This document shows, in pieces, positions 8,174-17,052 of a DNA stretch of 64,000 nt (position 1 is the stretch's first letter; the number at the start of each line of letters is the position of its first letter). A model generated the notes under the pieces. It was not told the DNA's origin. It did not search any database and saw nothing but the letters and a program-made list of their open reading frames with translations. The position numbers and the translations under genes were made by a program. Source of the stretch: Bacteroidales bacterium (lineage in GTDB: Bacteria > Bacteroidota > Bacteroidia > Bacteroidales > F082); NCBI GenBank assembly GCA_017530365.1, contig JAFXMK010000011.1, positions 1-64,000 on the forward strand, read 5' to 3'.

Positions 8174-11100
8174 ATGTTTCACACCCAAACAACAGTAAAA
8201 AAAGCATTATTTCTATTGCTACTGATGGCATTGCTCATGCCATGGCAAGCGAAAGCACAGGAAACTCTGACTGTGTGCGATGGAACGGATGTAAACCAGT
8301 ACATCCCCTTGTATGGCTATTACTTTGACGCCTTTACAAAAGGCGAATGCATCCTTCCTGCAAGCGAATTAACCGATATGGTGGATGGTACAATTACCAG
8401 ACTTACATTCTATGCAAAAACGGTAGCAACCACCAACTCCACCTGGGGAACGGCAAACCAAAAGGTTTTCATTAAAGAAGTAACTGGAACAACCCTCGGA
8501 GGGAGTTTTAGCGGCACAGAAGGAGCAACCATTGTTTTTGATGGCTTGCTGACGATGCCAACGACCTCGACTGATGGGTACACCATTACTTTCACTGAAG
8601 GTTACGTTTACAACGGAGGCAACCTATTAATTGGAATTTACAACGATGCCAAAGGTAAATACAATAAGGTGGAATGGTATGGAACTAGCGGTTTGACTTC
8701 CGGCGTTTCCGCATACGGAAATAATAGCAGTAGCCTTGGTAGTTGCAGCTACACCGCTCAGTCTTTCCTTCCCAAGACCACATTTACCTATGAGCCTGCT
8801 TCAACTGGAGGTTGCGCAAAACCCAAGCAATTCAATGCAAGCGACATTACGGCCCATACCGCAACATTGACTTGGACCGCTGGTGATGATGGCCAGAGCA
8901 ACTGGGATGTGTATGTGACAGAAGATGCCACCATCATTCCTGACGAGAACACCACACCCACATATCAGGTTACAGAATGCTCCAAGGATTTGAGCGGCCT
9001 TACGGCTCAGACCACTTATTATGTCTATGTCCGCGCCGTTTGTGCCGCCGATGACAAGAGCAAATGGGCAAACAAGACTTTCGCCACCACCCGCGAAGCA
9101 CTGACCGTTGACTCAAACAACCCGTATTCCCAAAACTTTGAGACCAGCAACGACTGGGGCTTTGAAAACGGCACCCTAACCAACACCTGGTGCTGGGGCA
9201 GTGCAGTCAACAACGGCGGTGAAAAATCCATGTATGTTTCCAAAGACGGCGGAACTACTTATGAATATGAACATGGCAATACTGCGATTTATGCCTCTAA
9301 ACTGTTCGGTTTTGCCCAAGGTACCTACACTTTCTTCTTCGACTGGAACGCAAAAGGAGAAAGCACCTACGATTACCTTCGCGTGGCCCTGGCTCCCGGC
9401 GATGTTGAATTTACGGCTGGAAACAATTTGTATCCAGGAGTTGGCACCACCACTCTACCCAACAATTGGATAGCCCTTGATGGTGGAAACAAACTCAATC
9501 TGAGCGATGGTTGGCAAACCCAGTCCGCTGAAGCCACCGTTTCAGGCACCTATACCATGGTATTCATTTGGCGTAACGATGGTAGCGGAGGCACCACTAC
9601 CCCGGCAGCCATCGATAACATCAGCATCAGTTACATGACATGCCCAAGGCCAACTGGTTTGACTGCCAGCAACATTACAGGCCGTACAGCCACCCTTTCC
9701 TGGACGGAAAACGGCACTGCCACCAACTGGGTGCTGCAATATGCCACCAACAACGCTTTCACTGAAAACTTCACGGAAACCAATGTCAGCGGAACTGCTT
9801 CAACAGAATTGACAGGGCTTACCCCTGAAACCAAGTATTACACTCGCGTGAAATCGATGCTCGGCACCGACGAAAGCTCATGGAGCGATGTCAAAGACTT
9901 CACTACACTTGCCACTTGCCCAAAACCGACCTTGAGCTATGTCACAAACTCAAACACTGCATATACTGGCAGCGTTTCATGGACAGGAAGCACCGCCGAC
10001 GCTTATGAAGTGGCTTATAGGCCGAAAAACGACTTCGACCCTTCGGACATGACTTTGACAGATGTCACCCGCGTGCAGCTTGAAAACGTAAGTGAATACA
10101 CCTACACGTTGCAAAACCTCTCCCCTGAAACCAAGTATTACATCTATATCCAGGCCAATTGTGGCGCCGAAGACGGAGTGAGTTCATGGAGTAACAGGGT
10201 GACATTCACCACCTTGGCAACATGCTTGGCACCTTCCTATTTGACAGACGAAGAAGTCACTTCAAACTCTGTCTTCCTTAGCTGGACCAAGGGTGCCGAA
10301 GACCAAGATGCATGGCAGTTCCGCTATAAAAAGACATCTGACAGCGAATACACTTACGTCTTGGTGGAAAACAATCCATCCAATTCATATGAACTGACTG
10401 GCTTGGAGCCTGCCACGTCTTATGACGTGAACGTGCGCGCCTGGTGCGGTGGAGACGACTACAGCAAGTGGAGCTTGGCTAATCAAAGCTTGGATAAATC
10501 CATCACCACAGCATGTGCCGAAGTGATGCTGCCATACACCTGCGACTTTGAAGGCGCTTTGGAAACAGGAGGCCATTTCTCTACCTATTCTGTGCCAAAA
10601 TGTTGGAATCGTATCGAAATGCAATATGGCAGCTATTCACCATATACCTATTATCCATACGTTTACTCACAAAGTTCCGATGCCCATGGCGGCACAAAGA
10701 GCCTGCGCATGTACAGGACACCTGATTCGGCAAACCAAACCATTATCTTGCCTGCAATCGACGACAGCTATCAGATGAGCGACCTGCAAATCAGGTTCTG
10801 GGCTAAAGCTGGTTCTTCCAACAACACGCTGTCTGTTGGGATTATGGATGGTGAAAGTTTCACGGAAGTTCAATCAGTCGAAGGTGTCTCCACCTCTTAT
10901 GCCGAGTTCACCGTTCCTTTGACAAGTTATGCTGGAAACGGCAGGAATATTGCCATCAAGTGTGGCTCATCTAGCAGTTATCTGTATTATAATATTGATG
11001 ATGTGACGGTTGAGCTCATCCCAACCTGCTTAATACCTACAGGATTGACCTGCACGGGTGTTGATGTCAATTCCGCTTCGTTTGTCTGGCAACCTGGCAA

Positions 11101-12916
11101 GGACGAGACCGAATGGAACATCCAATACAAAAAAACTTCCGACAGTGAATGGAGCAACCCAATTCATGTCACCGAACTCCCAACCACAGAAAGCCCGTTT
11201 GTTTTGACGGGACTCCAGCGCGGCCTTGAATATGAGGCAAGAATCCAAGCCTATTGCGATGCCGAAGATCAGAGTGAATGGAACTCTATGCCTGTCAGTT
11301 TCACCACCGACTGCGGCGTGTGGCCCATTGATACAGAGAACTCTATGTTTGAAGACTTCAGTGATTCCAATTTCCCACCAGCGTGCTGGAATTGGATTAG
11401 AGTGAACAATTACTATGGTTGGCAATACAGTTCCGGACAATACAATCCGTTGGATCAGCAAGGAACAGCATATAGCTATTGGCCTACAGGCGAGACGTAT
11501 CTCATCTTGCCTCAAATGCATATCAATGGTGCTGCTAAACTCACTTTCGACATGGTATTCTCTGGCGATGGCTCCGGCGAAGAGAGCTCTGTGGTTTTAT
11601 CAACAACAGGTTATGGAAAGCTTGACTTCACCAACACGTTGTGGACTGCTACGGAATTCCCAAAGACAAAAACAACCATTAGCCTCGACTTGTCAGCATA
11701 CAACAATAGTGATATCTACATTGCATTCAAATACAACGGTGTCGGCACCAGCGGCCGCATGTGGTATATCGACAACGTCCAAGTCTATGTGGGAGAAATC
11801 TTCACCAAGGACATCACCGCCTATACCGAGGGCAGCAACGACCGTTACTACCTCATCGCTTCCCCTGTCGGAGAAGTGAATCCCGAGAATGTGTCGAACA
11901 TGTTGGCAAACAACTATGACCTCTACTACTTCGACCAAAGCAAGGAGCTGGAATGGATCAATTATGAGGGAACCGATGGCAACTTCAACCTTATTCCAGG
12001 TAAAGGTTATCTCTATGCCAACAGCGGAAATGTCACATTGAGGTTTGTCGGACAACCTTACAACGGAGACGGACAGATTAGTTTGGACAAGGTTTCTGGA
12101 GCTGAGTTCGAAGGATGGAACCTCATCGGTAATCCTTTCGGAACCAACGCTACATTGGACCTGCCATACTACAGAATGAATGCCGACGGCACTGCGCTTA
12201 ATGCCACTACCGAAACGACAGCTGTCGCTCCCATGGAAGGCGTGTTCGTAATAGCTACAACAGATGACCAAAAGGCTACTTTCACTGCGACACGTATTTC
12301 GCCAAAATCAGTCCCCATGCTCAACATCAATATCAATCGCAACCAAGGCACAACCATTGACAATGCCATCATCCGCTTTGACGAAGGAGGAATCCTGCCC
12401 AAGTTCCAACTCAATCCGAACAGCACCATGATTTATATTCCGGAAAACAGCCAAGACTACGCCATAGTGCGCAGTACAGGAAGCGGTGAACTCCCCGTCA
12501 ACTTCAAGGCAACGAGAAATGGACGCTATTCCATCAGTGTAAACGCCGAAGACGTGGAAGTGAATTACCTGCATCTGATCGACAACCTCACTGGAAACGA
12601 CGTTGACTTATTGGCTTCAGGAAGCTATGAGTTTGAAGCCAAAACGACCGACTACGCTAGCCGATTCAAACTGATGTTCAATGTGAATGAAGACAACTTG
12701 AACAATCAAGACAACTTTGCCTTCTACCACAACGGCGAGATCATCATCAATGGCCAAGGTGCTCTCCGAGTCTTCGACGCTCTCGGCCGCCAACTCTTCA
12801 CAAAGGATCTCTCACCTTTAACCTCTCACCTCTTACCTTTCACCTCCCCCGGTGTGTATGTGATCCAGCTGATTCAAAACAATGAGATCAAGACCCAGAA
12901 GATCGTGATTCCATAA
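8174..12916 (+). CDS. Giant T9SS-sorted surface protein with fibronectin-III and cleaved-adhesin domains
   Basis: 1580 residues. A signal peptide (cleaved near QAKAQ) is followed by a beta-rich domain (30-210) and an alternation of fibronectin type III modules (each with a C.kP....t....t..l.W core, e.g. near 215, 495, 585, 685, 955) and jelly-roll 'cleaved adhesin/MAM-like' modules. The latter are recognised by a Y.qnFE start and an (A/Y).IDN(I/V).(I/V) end, for example NIDDVTVEL and YIDNVQVYV. The C-terminus is a T9SS type A domain ending TQKIVIP. Cleaved-adhesin modules are known from Porphyromonas gingipains and haemagglutinins. The likely role is adhesion on the cell surface. Inside the sorting domain, residues about 1546-1559 are encoded by a heptamer repeat array. 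Confidence 0.88.
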   Translation: MFHTQTTVKKALFLLLLMALLMPWQAKAQETLTVCDGTDVNQYIPLYGYYFDAFTKGECILPASELTDMVDGTITRLTFYAKTVATTNSTWGTANQKVFIKEVTGTTLGGSFSGTEGATIVFDGLLTMPTTSTDGYTITFTEGYVYNGGNLLIGIYNDAKGKYNKVEWYGTSGLTSGVSAYGNNSSSLGSCSYTAQSFLPKTTFTYEPASTGGCAKPKQFNASDITAHTATLTWTAGDDGQSNWDVYVTEDATIIPDENTTPTYQVTECSKDLSGLTAQTTYYVYVRAVCAADDKSKWANKTFATTREALTVDSNNPYSQNFETSNDWGFENGTLTNTWCWGSAVNNGGEKSMYVSKDGGTTYEYEHGNTAIYASKLFGFAQGTYTFFFDWNAKGESTYDYLRVALAPGDVEFTAGNNLYPGVGTTTLPNNWIALDGGNKLNLSDGWQTQSAEATVSGTYTMVFIWRNDGSGGTTTPAAIDNISISYMTCPRPTGLTASNITGRTATLSWTENGTATNWVLQYATNNAFTENFTETNVSGTASTELTGLTPETKYYTRVKSMLGTDESSWSDVKDFTTLATCPKPTLSYVTNSNTAYTGSVSWTGSTADAYEVAYRPKNDFDPSDMTLTDVTRVQLENVSEYTYTLQNLSPETKYYIYIQANCGAEDGVSSWSNRVTFTTLATCLAPSYLTDEEVTSNSVFLSWTKGAEDQDAWQFRYKKTSDSEYTYVLVENNPSNSYELTGLEPATSYDVNVRAWCGGDDYSKWSLANQSLDKSITTACAEVMLPYTCDFEGALETGGHFSTYSVPKCWNRIEMQYGSYSPYTYYPYVYSQSSDAHGGTKSLRMYRTPDSANQTIILPAIDDSYQMSDLQIRFWAKAGSSNNTLSVGIMDGESFTEVQSVEGVSTSYAEFTVPLTSYAGNGRNIAIKCGSSSSYLYYNIDDVTVELIPTCLIPTGLTCTGVDVNSASFVWQPGKDETEWNIQYKKTSDSEWSNPIHVTELPTTESPFVLTGLQRGLEYEARIQAYCDAEDQSEWNSMPVSFTTDCGVWPIDTENSMFEDFSDSNFPPACWNWIRVNNYYGWQYSSGQYNPLDQQGTAYSYWPTGETYLILPQMHINGAAKLTFDMVFSGDGSGEESSVVLSTTGYGKLDFTNTLWTATEFPKTKTTISLDLSAYNNSDIYIAFKYNGVGTSGRMWYIDNVQVYVGEIFTKDITAYTEGSNDRYYLIASPVGEVNPENVSNMLANNYDLYYFDQSKELEWINYEGTDGNFNLIPGKGYLYANSGNVTLRFVGQPYNGDGQISLDKVSGAEFEGWNLIGNPFGTNATLDLPYYRMNADGTALNATTETTAVAPMEGVFVIATTDDQKATFTATRISPKSVPMLNININRNQGTTIDNAIIRFDEGGILPKFQLNPNSTMIYIPENSQDYAIVRSTGSGELPVNFKATRNGRYSISVNAEDVEVNYLHLIDNLTGNDVDLLASGSYEFEAKTTDYASRFKLMFNVNEDNLNNQDNFAFYHNGEIIINGQGALRVFDALGRQLFTKDLSPLTSHLLPFTSPGVYVIQLIQNNEIKTQKIVIP
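12809..12848 (-). repeat. Heptamer array A (AGGTGAG-like), in frame in a T9SS sorting domain
   Basis: Read on the minus strand, the stretch is built of AGGTGAG-, AGGTTAA- and AGGTAAG-like units. On the coding strand it gives the Ser/Thr/Leu/Pro-rich peptide SPLTSHLLPFTS, between the 'LGRQLFTKDL' and 'PGVYVIQL' strands of the C-terminal domain. Confidence 0.75.
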
Positions 12917-12952
12917 GCAACTTCATTCTATATATTTAGTTTTGTGTTTTTT

Positions 12953-12980
12953 GGCCGGCAGCGAGCTGCCGGCCATTTTT
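12953..12980 (+). terminator. Terminator after the giant surface-protein gene
   Basis: Perfect 10-bp stem GGCCGGCAGC / GCTGCCGGCC with a two-base GA spacer at its tip, followed by ATTTTTG; also preceded by a T-run, so it may be bidirectional. Confidence 0.85.
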
Positions 12981-12992
12981 GTCAATAACCCA

Positions 12993-13022
12993 TTGCCTTG
13001 TCAAGAAAAAACACTATTATTG
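12993..13022 (+). promoter_or_regulatory. Promoter of the TerB/Sel1 gene
   Basis: TTG at 12993-12995, a 19-nt spacer and TATTATTG at 13015-13022 (one mismatch to TAnnTTTG). The promoter lies downstream of an in-frame ATG at 12979, which supports the ATG at 13051 as the true start. Confidence 0.6.
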
Positions 13023-13050
13023 CAAAGAACAAACTCAAAAAAACAATAGC

Positions 13051-15534
13051 ATGGCAGCTCCAACACTAAAACAAATCAGGATGATGCATGTCGTCAACCT
13101 GATGTCTATCGCATATACCGACGGCAAGATCTCGGAAGAAGAAAGCAACGCCCTTGGCAACATCGCCGAAAAATGGGAATTGACCGACGAAGAGTTTAAC
13201 GTCTGCGTCGAACATTGGAAACAAACCGACGAAAAAGACATCCCAATCGCCGTGCCTGAGGATGAAGACGAACAGATGGCTTATCTGAAGGACTTTACCC
13301 TTATGATGATGATCGACGGCGAGATCGACGACAATGAGAAGCAATACCTCGCCAACGTCACCGCACAATTCGGATACAACCCCGAAGAAGCGGTGCCGAC
13401 CCTGATCGACATGGTCTATCAAGAATACTTCGCTGAGAATACAGAGGAAGAAGATGACGATGAAGAAGAGGAAGAAAGCTTCTTCCCAACTTCGGACGAA
13501 GATAAAATCGAATCGGCAAAATTCGATCTGGAGTCGAAACACTTCGAAGATGCCTTCGACGGTCTGTTCAAGCTCGCCCTTACCAACCCCGAGGCCTACG
13601 ACTATTTCCATATCCTCCCCGGCATCGACACACGCCTGTTCCGCCTAACGGAAGAACAGTTGGAGCTAGTACAAAAGAAAGCCAAGAAATACGCCGTTGC
13701 ACAATATGTTTTAGGCCGTTATCATCAGGTGGTAAGACCTGAAGAAGACTCCTTGGAAACTGCTGTGGAGCTGCTGAAATCGGCCGCCGACGCAGGGATC
13801 GGCGACGCCCAGTGGGCGTTGGCCACTATGTATCTCTACGGCTACGACGGTCCGGTAGATTATGCTCACTACCAAGAACTCCTCAGTCAGGCCTCCAAAA
13901 ACGGAAGCGCCATGGCCTTACGCCAACGGCTCCTCGACCTGACCAACGGCGAGCATGGCCTTGAAGCCGAACCTAAAAAGGTCATCAGCATCATCACTGA
14001 CTATCTCGAAAGCAACGAAAACAACCCCTCGAAATACCCTTACCTGTATGCCGTGATGGGCGATGCCTACCGCAAGGTCGGCAACAAAGAAAGCGCCAAC
14101 GAATGCTATGAGAAAGCCAGCGACCTAGGATATTTTGAATGTGAAGCCGACAAGTTCCTAAACCACATCGAGGGCCCCGACAAGGATTTTTACCGTGTCA
14201 ACTTCTCCACGCTGCTTGATTTTGGATGTGATGAGAACAACCCATACTGTTTCCTCCAAAGAGGCTTGGAAAGAGCTTATCATTATGCCAAAAAAGATGA
14301 TGAATCTGCCAACATCACCCCAAAACAAATCAAAGAGGATCTGGAGAAAGCCTATGAGTTGGGCCATGGAGAGGCCGCCTATCATCTCGGAAAATACTAC
14401 TACACGGGGGAGTGTGACTTCGAGCAAAATGTCGAAGAGGCTTGGGACTGGTTCGACAGGGCTGTTGAACGTGAAAACGGCGACGCCTACGCTGCCATCG
14501 TCCGCATCATTGATGACGGCCACTATCCCGATGGCGACTTGCCTGACGGTTACAGAGAGATTTGTTTGCTCAACGCCGCGAGACGTGGATCCAAGTTGGC
14601 ACTTGTTCCTCTCATCGAGGCCAATAAATCTGGCATACTCGCTCCTTTTGTCGATGAAATCGAGCAATGCTACGCTCCCATGCTCCACCAAACGGAAGGC
14701 TCCACTAAAATGTCGATGGTCGCCGTCATACACCCCGATGGCACAGCCACGGCTTACAAGCTCGAGAAAGAAGAATGGCTCAAATTGCCGCATCTCATCG
14801 GTGCCAAACGTCTCATGCCACTTAGGGTGGACGGCCTTGAACAGATTGGAAAACAAGCGGGGCTCACCGACCATCTGACAGCTTGGATCGACCTCGACGC
14901 ACCGAGAAAAGGCCTGCTCGTAAACCCCGTAGCAACCAAGTTCTTCGACGGTGTCATCGCAGGCGATATCGCCATCTCATTGGCTGACAAACTCTATGAC
15001 CCCGTTCCTTTCTATGGCCTGGACGAGGCACAGGAAGCGCTCGACGCCTTGGGCGTGACTTTAAAGGAGACCGTCACCGACATCAGTGCTGTCAGCGATG
15101 CCAGACCAGCACAAATGGACTATGGCAAACTCAACCCCAACGCCGACAAAGGTTATCTCGCCAGAATTGAGGCCGATGGCAAAGCCATCATCATGAGCAG
15201 TGGTCTTCAGATGTTCGCCCTCTTTGAGGAAGACATCTACGACCCGGCACGTTTGCAAAAGCTGTACAGCCTCGGTCAACAGCTGGGTCTGAAAGGCCGT
15301 CTCACCGTCTGGACCAACAACGCCGAACTACGCAAGATACTGCTCTTCCCCGGCACCGCTTTCCCGTGTCATAATCCTATTGGAGAGCAGTTCTATCCTG
15401 GCACCGTGGTTGACAACTTCTTCGTCGCCATGGAGGACGAGAGCTACCGCATCATGCTTTTCGAGGACGTAGAAACGCTGAAACAGGTCTGTATTGCCAT
15501 GGGCGTGAAGCCAGAGGATATCACCGTACAATAA
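13051..15534 (+). CDS. TerB-like N-terminus plus Sel1/TPR-like repeats, cytoplasmic
   Basis: 827 residues from 13051. Residues about 5-125 hold one or two TerB/DjlA-type helical units (AYTDGKISEEE and MIDGEIDDNEKQ, each an acidic D.G.I...E turn between helices). A very acidic linker follows (about 130-146), then an alpha-helical repeat region of Sel1/TPR type (for example AQYVLGRYHQ, GDAQWALATMYLYG, GEAAYHLGKYYY) to about 520. The C-terminal 300 residues hold two related alpha/beta units (MVAVIHPDGTATAY... and YLARIEADGKAIIM...), each followed by a GL...LTVW/LTAW strand. No signal peptide is present. TerB domains sense metal or membrane stress in other bacteria; the function here is unknown. 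It converges on rluE with a 14-nt overlap. Confidence 0.75.
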   Translation: MAAPTLKQIRMMHVVNLMSIAYTDGKISEEESNALGNIAEKWELTDEEFNVCVEHWKQTDEKDIPIAVPEDEDEQMAYLKDFTLMMMIDGEIDDNEKQYLANVTAQFGYNPEEAVPTLIDMVYQEYFAENTEEEDDDEEEEESFFPTSDEDKIESAKFDLESKHFEDAFDGLFKLALTNPEAYDYFHILPGIDTRLFRLTEEQLELVQKKAKKYAVAQYVLGRYHQVVRPEEDSLETAVELLKSAADAGIGDAQWALATMYLYGYDGPVDYAHYQELLSQASKNGSAMALRQRLLDLTNGEHGLEAEPKKVISIITDYLESNENNPSKYPYLYAVMGDAYRKVGNKESANECYEKASDLGYFECEADKFLNHIEGPDKDFYRVNFSTLLDFGCDENNPYCFLQRGLERAYHYAKKDDESANITPKQIKEDLEKAYELGHGEAAYHLGKYYYTGECDFEQNVEEAWDWFDRAVERENGDAYAAIVRIIDDGHYPDGDLPDGYREICLLNAARRGSKLALVPLIEANKSGILAPFVDEIEQCYAPMLHQTEGSTKMSMVAVIHPDGTATAYKLEKEEWLKLPHLIGAKRLMPLRVDGLEQIGKQAGLTDHLTAWIDLDAPRKGLLVNPVATKFFDGVIAGDIAISLADKLYDPVPFYGLDEAQEALDALGVTLKETVTDISAVSDARPAQMDYGKLNPNADKGYLARIEADGKAIIMSSGLQMFALFEEDIYDPARLQKLYSLGQQLGLKGRLTVWTNNAELRKILLFPGTAFPCHNPIGEQFYPGTVVDNFFVAMEDESYRIMLFEDVETLKQVCIAMGVKPEDITVQ

Positions 15535-16054
15535 TCCACTCGCCGGGCTTCAAGTCACCAAGTGCGATATCGCCAATCTGCACACGGATGAGGCGCAAAG
15601 TCGGAAAGCCCACTGCTGCCGTCATGTGACGAACTTGTCGGTTTTTGCCTTCGATCAGGGTCATCTTGATCCAGCTGGTCGGGATGGCGGCACGGTAACG
15701 GATGGGCGGCACGCGTTCCCATAAATCATCAGGAGGAACAGCCATTTCGGCCTTACATGGCTTGGTCCGGTAGCCTTTGATGGTCACTCCTTTGGACAAC
15801 TGGCGCAAGGCTTCAGGCGTGATCTGGCCATCCACCTGGACCAAGTAGGTGCGCGGATGTTCGTATTTCGGATCCAGCAGCTTCTTGATCAGCTTCTCCT
15901 CATCGGTAAGCAACAAAGCGCCTTCGCTGTCGTGGTCCAACCGTCCAGCCGCATACACACCGGGAGGAAAACCGAATTCATCCAAGGCACGATGTCCTGC
16001 CTCGGGAGTGAACTGGCTTAACACACCATACGGTTTATTGAACAAGATTACCAT
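15521..16054 (-). CDS. rluE: 23S rRNA pseudouridine synthase, RluE/RsuA type
   Basis: 177 residues with no S4 domain, as in RluE. Motifs: FNKPYGVLSQFT start, catalytic D40 in AAGRLDHDSEGALLL, YLVQVDG, and GKNRQVRHMTAAVGFPTLRLIR. RluE converts a uridine in helix 89 of 23S rRNA to pseudouridine; RsuA/RluB/RluF relatives normally have an S4 domain. The start codon overlaps the apbE stop by one base (TAATG), so translation is probably coupled. The stop lies inside the 3' end of the convergent TerB/Sel1 gene. Confidence 0.88.
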   Translation of the reverse strand: MVILFNKPYGVLSQFTPEAGHRALDEFGFPPGVYAAGRLDHDSEGALLLTDEEKLIKKLLDPKYEHPRTYLVQVDGQITPEALRQLSKGVTIKGYRTKPCKAEMAVPPDDLWERVPPIRYRAAIPTSWIKMTLIEGKNRQVRHMTAAVGFPTLRLIRVQIGDIALGDLKPGEWIIVR

Positions 16055-17052
16055 TAGTCCAAGATTTCAAAACCTTCCGTGGCGAAAGTCTCCAGTTCGC
16101 CTTTGTCGTTCACAAAGATATAATAGGCCTCGACTCCCTCCATGGTCTTGATCAGCTCCAGCGACTTCTCCATGCCCATCACCATGCAGATGGAAGCCAA
16201 GGCATCCGCCCATACTGCGTTCTCGGCCAAGACTGTGACACTGAGTACCTGGTGTTCCACAGGATATCCCGTAGTTGGGTCGATACAATGCGAATATCGC
16301 TTGCCGTCACGCTCCACGTATTTCCGGGTGCTGCCCGAGGTAACCAAGCCCTTGTCGAACAAGGGAACACGGGTCTGCACCACACGCTCATCATCCATAT
16401 TCTCAGCAGGCTTCTCAATGCCCACCACCCAAGGCTTCCCGTCAGGTTTTCCACCTTTGGCCATAATCTCTCCTCCAGTATCCACCAAGTAATGCTTCAC
16501 CCCTTCGCTGTCGAGGTATGATGCAATCCTATCAGAAGTATAGCCTTGTGCCACAGCATTGAAATCGAGTTGCATGGCGAGGTTGTCTTTGATCAGTTTG
16601 CCGTTTTCAATACGGACCTTTCGATAATCCACCAAGGTCTTTAGGCTGTCGATAAGGTGAGAGGTAAGAGATGAGAGGTTAGAGGTTTTAGCACTGAAGC
16701 CCCAGGCGGCTACCAAGGGAGAGATGGTAGGATCGAAATAACCACCAGAAAGCTCAGCTGCTTGCTGGGCAATATTAAAATTATCGATGAAGATCTGGTC
16801 CAATTCGACCTCTTCGTTGCGATTCACCTTACAGATGATCGAGCTGTCCACCCACAGGTTGACCGACAGATCCACCGCATGGAAGATGGAATCGATACCT
16901 TGTTGGAAGTTGCGGCCTTGCTCATCGTAATAGGTAATGGCATAGTACGAGCCTTGGGCAAAGCCCTCAAGATACATTCTCTGAGGCTGTTTCACACATG
17001 ACATCGTCATTGCGAGGAGAAACGACGAAGCAAACCATAAAAACCTTCTCAT
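16054..17052 (-). CDS. apbE: FAD:protein FMN transferase (ApbE), lipoprotein
   Basis: 332 residues. A short signal sequence ends in MTMSC (C19), a weak lipobox typical of ApbE lipoproteins. Family blocks follow: GFAQGSYYAITYYDE, VDLSVNLWVDSS, an LDFNAVAQGYTSDRIASYL block, YLVDTGGEIMAKGGKPDGKPW, VTSGSTRKY, YSHCIDPTTGYPV and WADALASICMVMG. ApbE attaches FMN from FAD to threonines of Nqr/Rnf subunits and other flavoproteins outside the membrane. Residues about 6-16 of the signal are encoded by a dispersed GATTGCTTCG-type repeat, and residues 122-134 by a heptamer array, so this gene has taken in two repeat families. It lies in an operon with 4-nt and 1-nt overlaps. Confidence 0.93.
   Translation of the reverse strand: MRRFLWFASSFLLAMTMSCVKQPQRMYLEGFAQGSYYAITYYDEQGRNFQQGIDSIFHAVDLSVNLWVDSSIICKVNRNEEVELDQIFIDNFNIAQQAAELSGGYFDPTISPLVAAWGFSAKTSNLSSLTSHLIDSLKTLVDYRKVRIENGKLIKDNLAMQLDFNAVAQGYTSDRIASYLDSEGVKHYLVDTGGEIMAKGGKPDGKPWVVGIEKPAENMDDERVVQTRVPLFDKGLVTSGSTRKYVERDGKRYSHCIDPTTGYPVEHQVLSVTVLAENAVWADALASICMVMGMEKSLELIKTMEGVEAYYIFVNDKGELETFATEGFEILD
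16654..16689 (+). repeat. Heptamer array B (AGGTNAG units), in frame in apbE
   Basis: Five 7-nt units in perfect register: AGGTGAG, AGGTAAG, AGATGAG, AGGTTAG, then a decayed AGGTTTT. The apbE coding strand reads the pyrimidine side, giving K-T-S-N-L-S-S-L-T-S-H-L without stops. The peptide lies between the conserved 'PLVAAWGFSA' and 'DSLKTLVDYRKV' blocks, a surface loop in ApbE structures. Confidence 0.85.
17005..17035 (+). repeat. Dispersed repeat, copy A (CGTCATTGCGAG ... CGAAGCAAAC), in apbE signal sequence
   Basis: 31-nt copy of the family that also occurs at 37876-37906 (same long form) and at 21631 and 39252 (27-nt form). The arms GCAAT/ATTGC form an imperfect inverted repeat. Read on the apbE strand it encodes residues about 6-16 of the signal sequence, the hydrophobic core FASSFLLAMT. 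Confidence 0.85.

Noticed and set aside
14158-14874. Long minus-strand ORF opposite the TerB/Sel1 gene
   Set aside because: It is a shadow of a well-supported gene; composition follows the antisense of the coding frame and no motif is seen.
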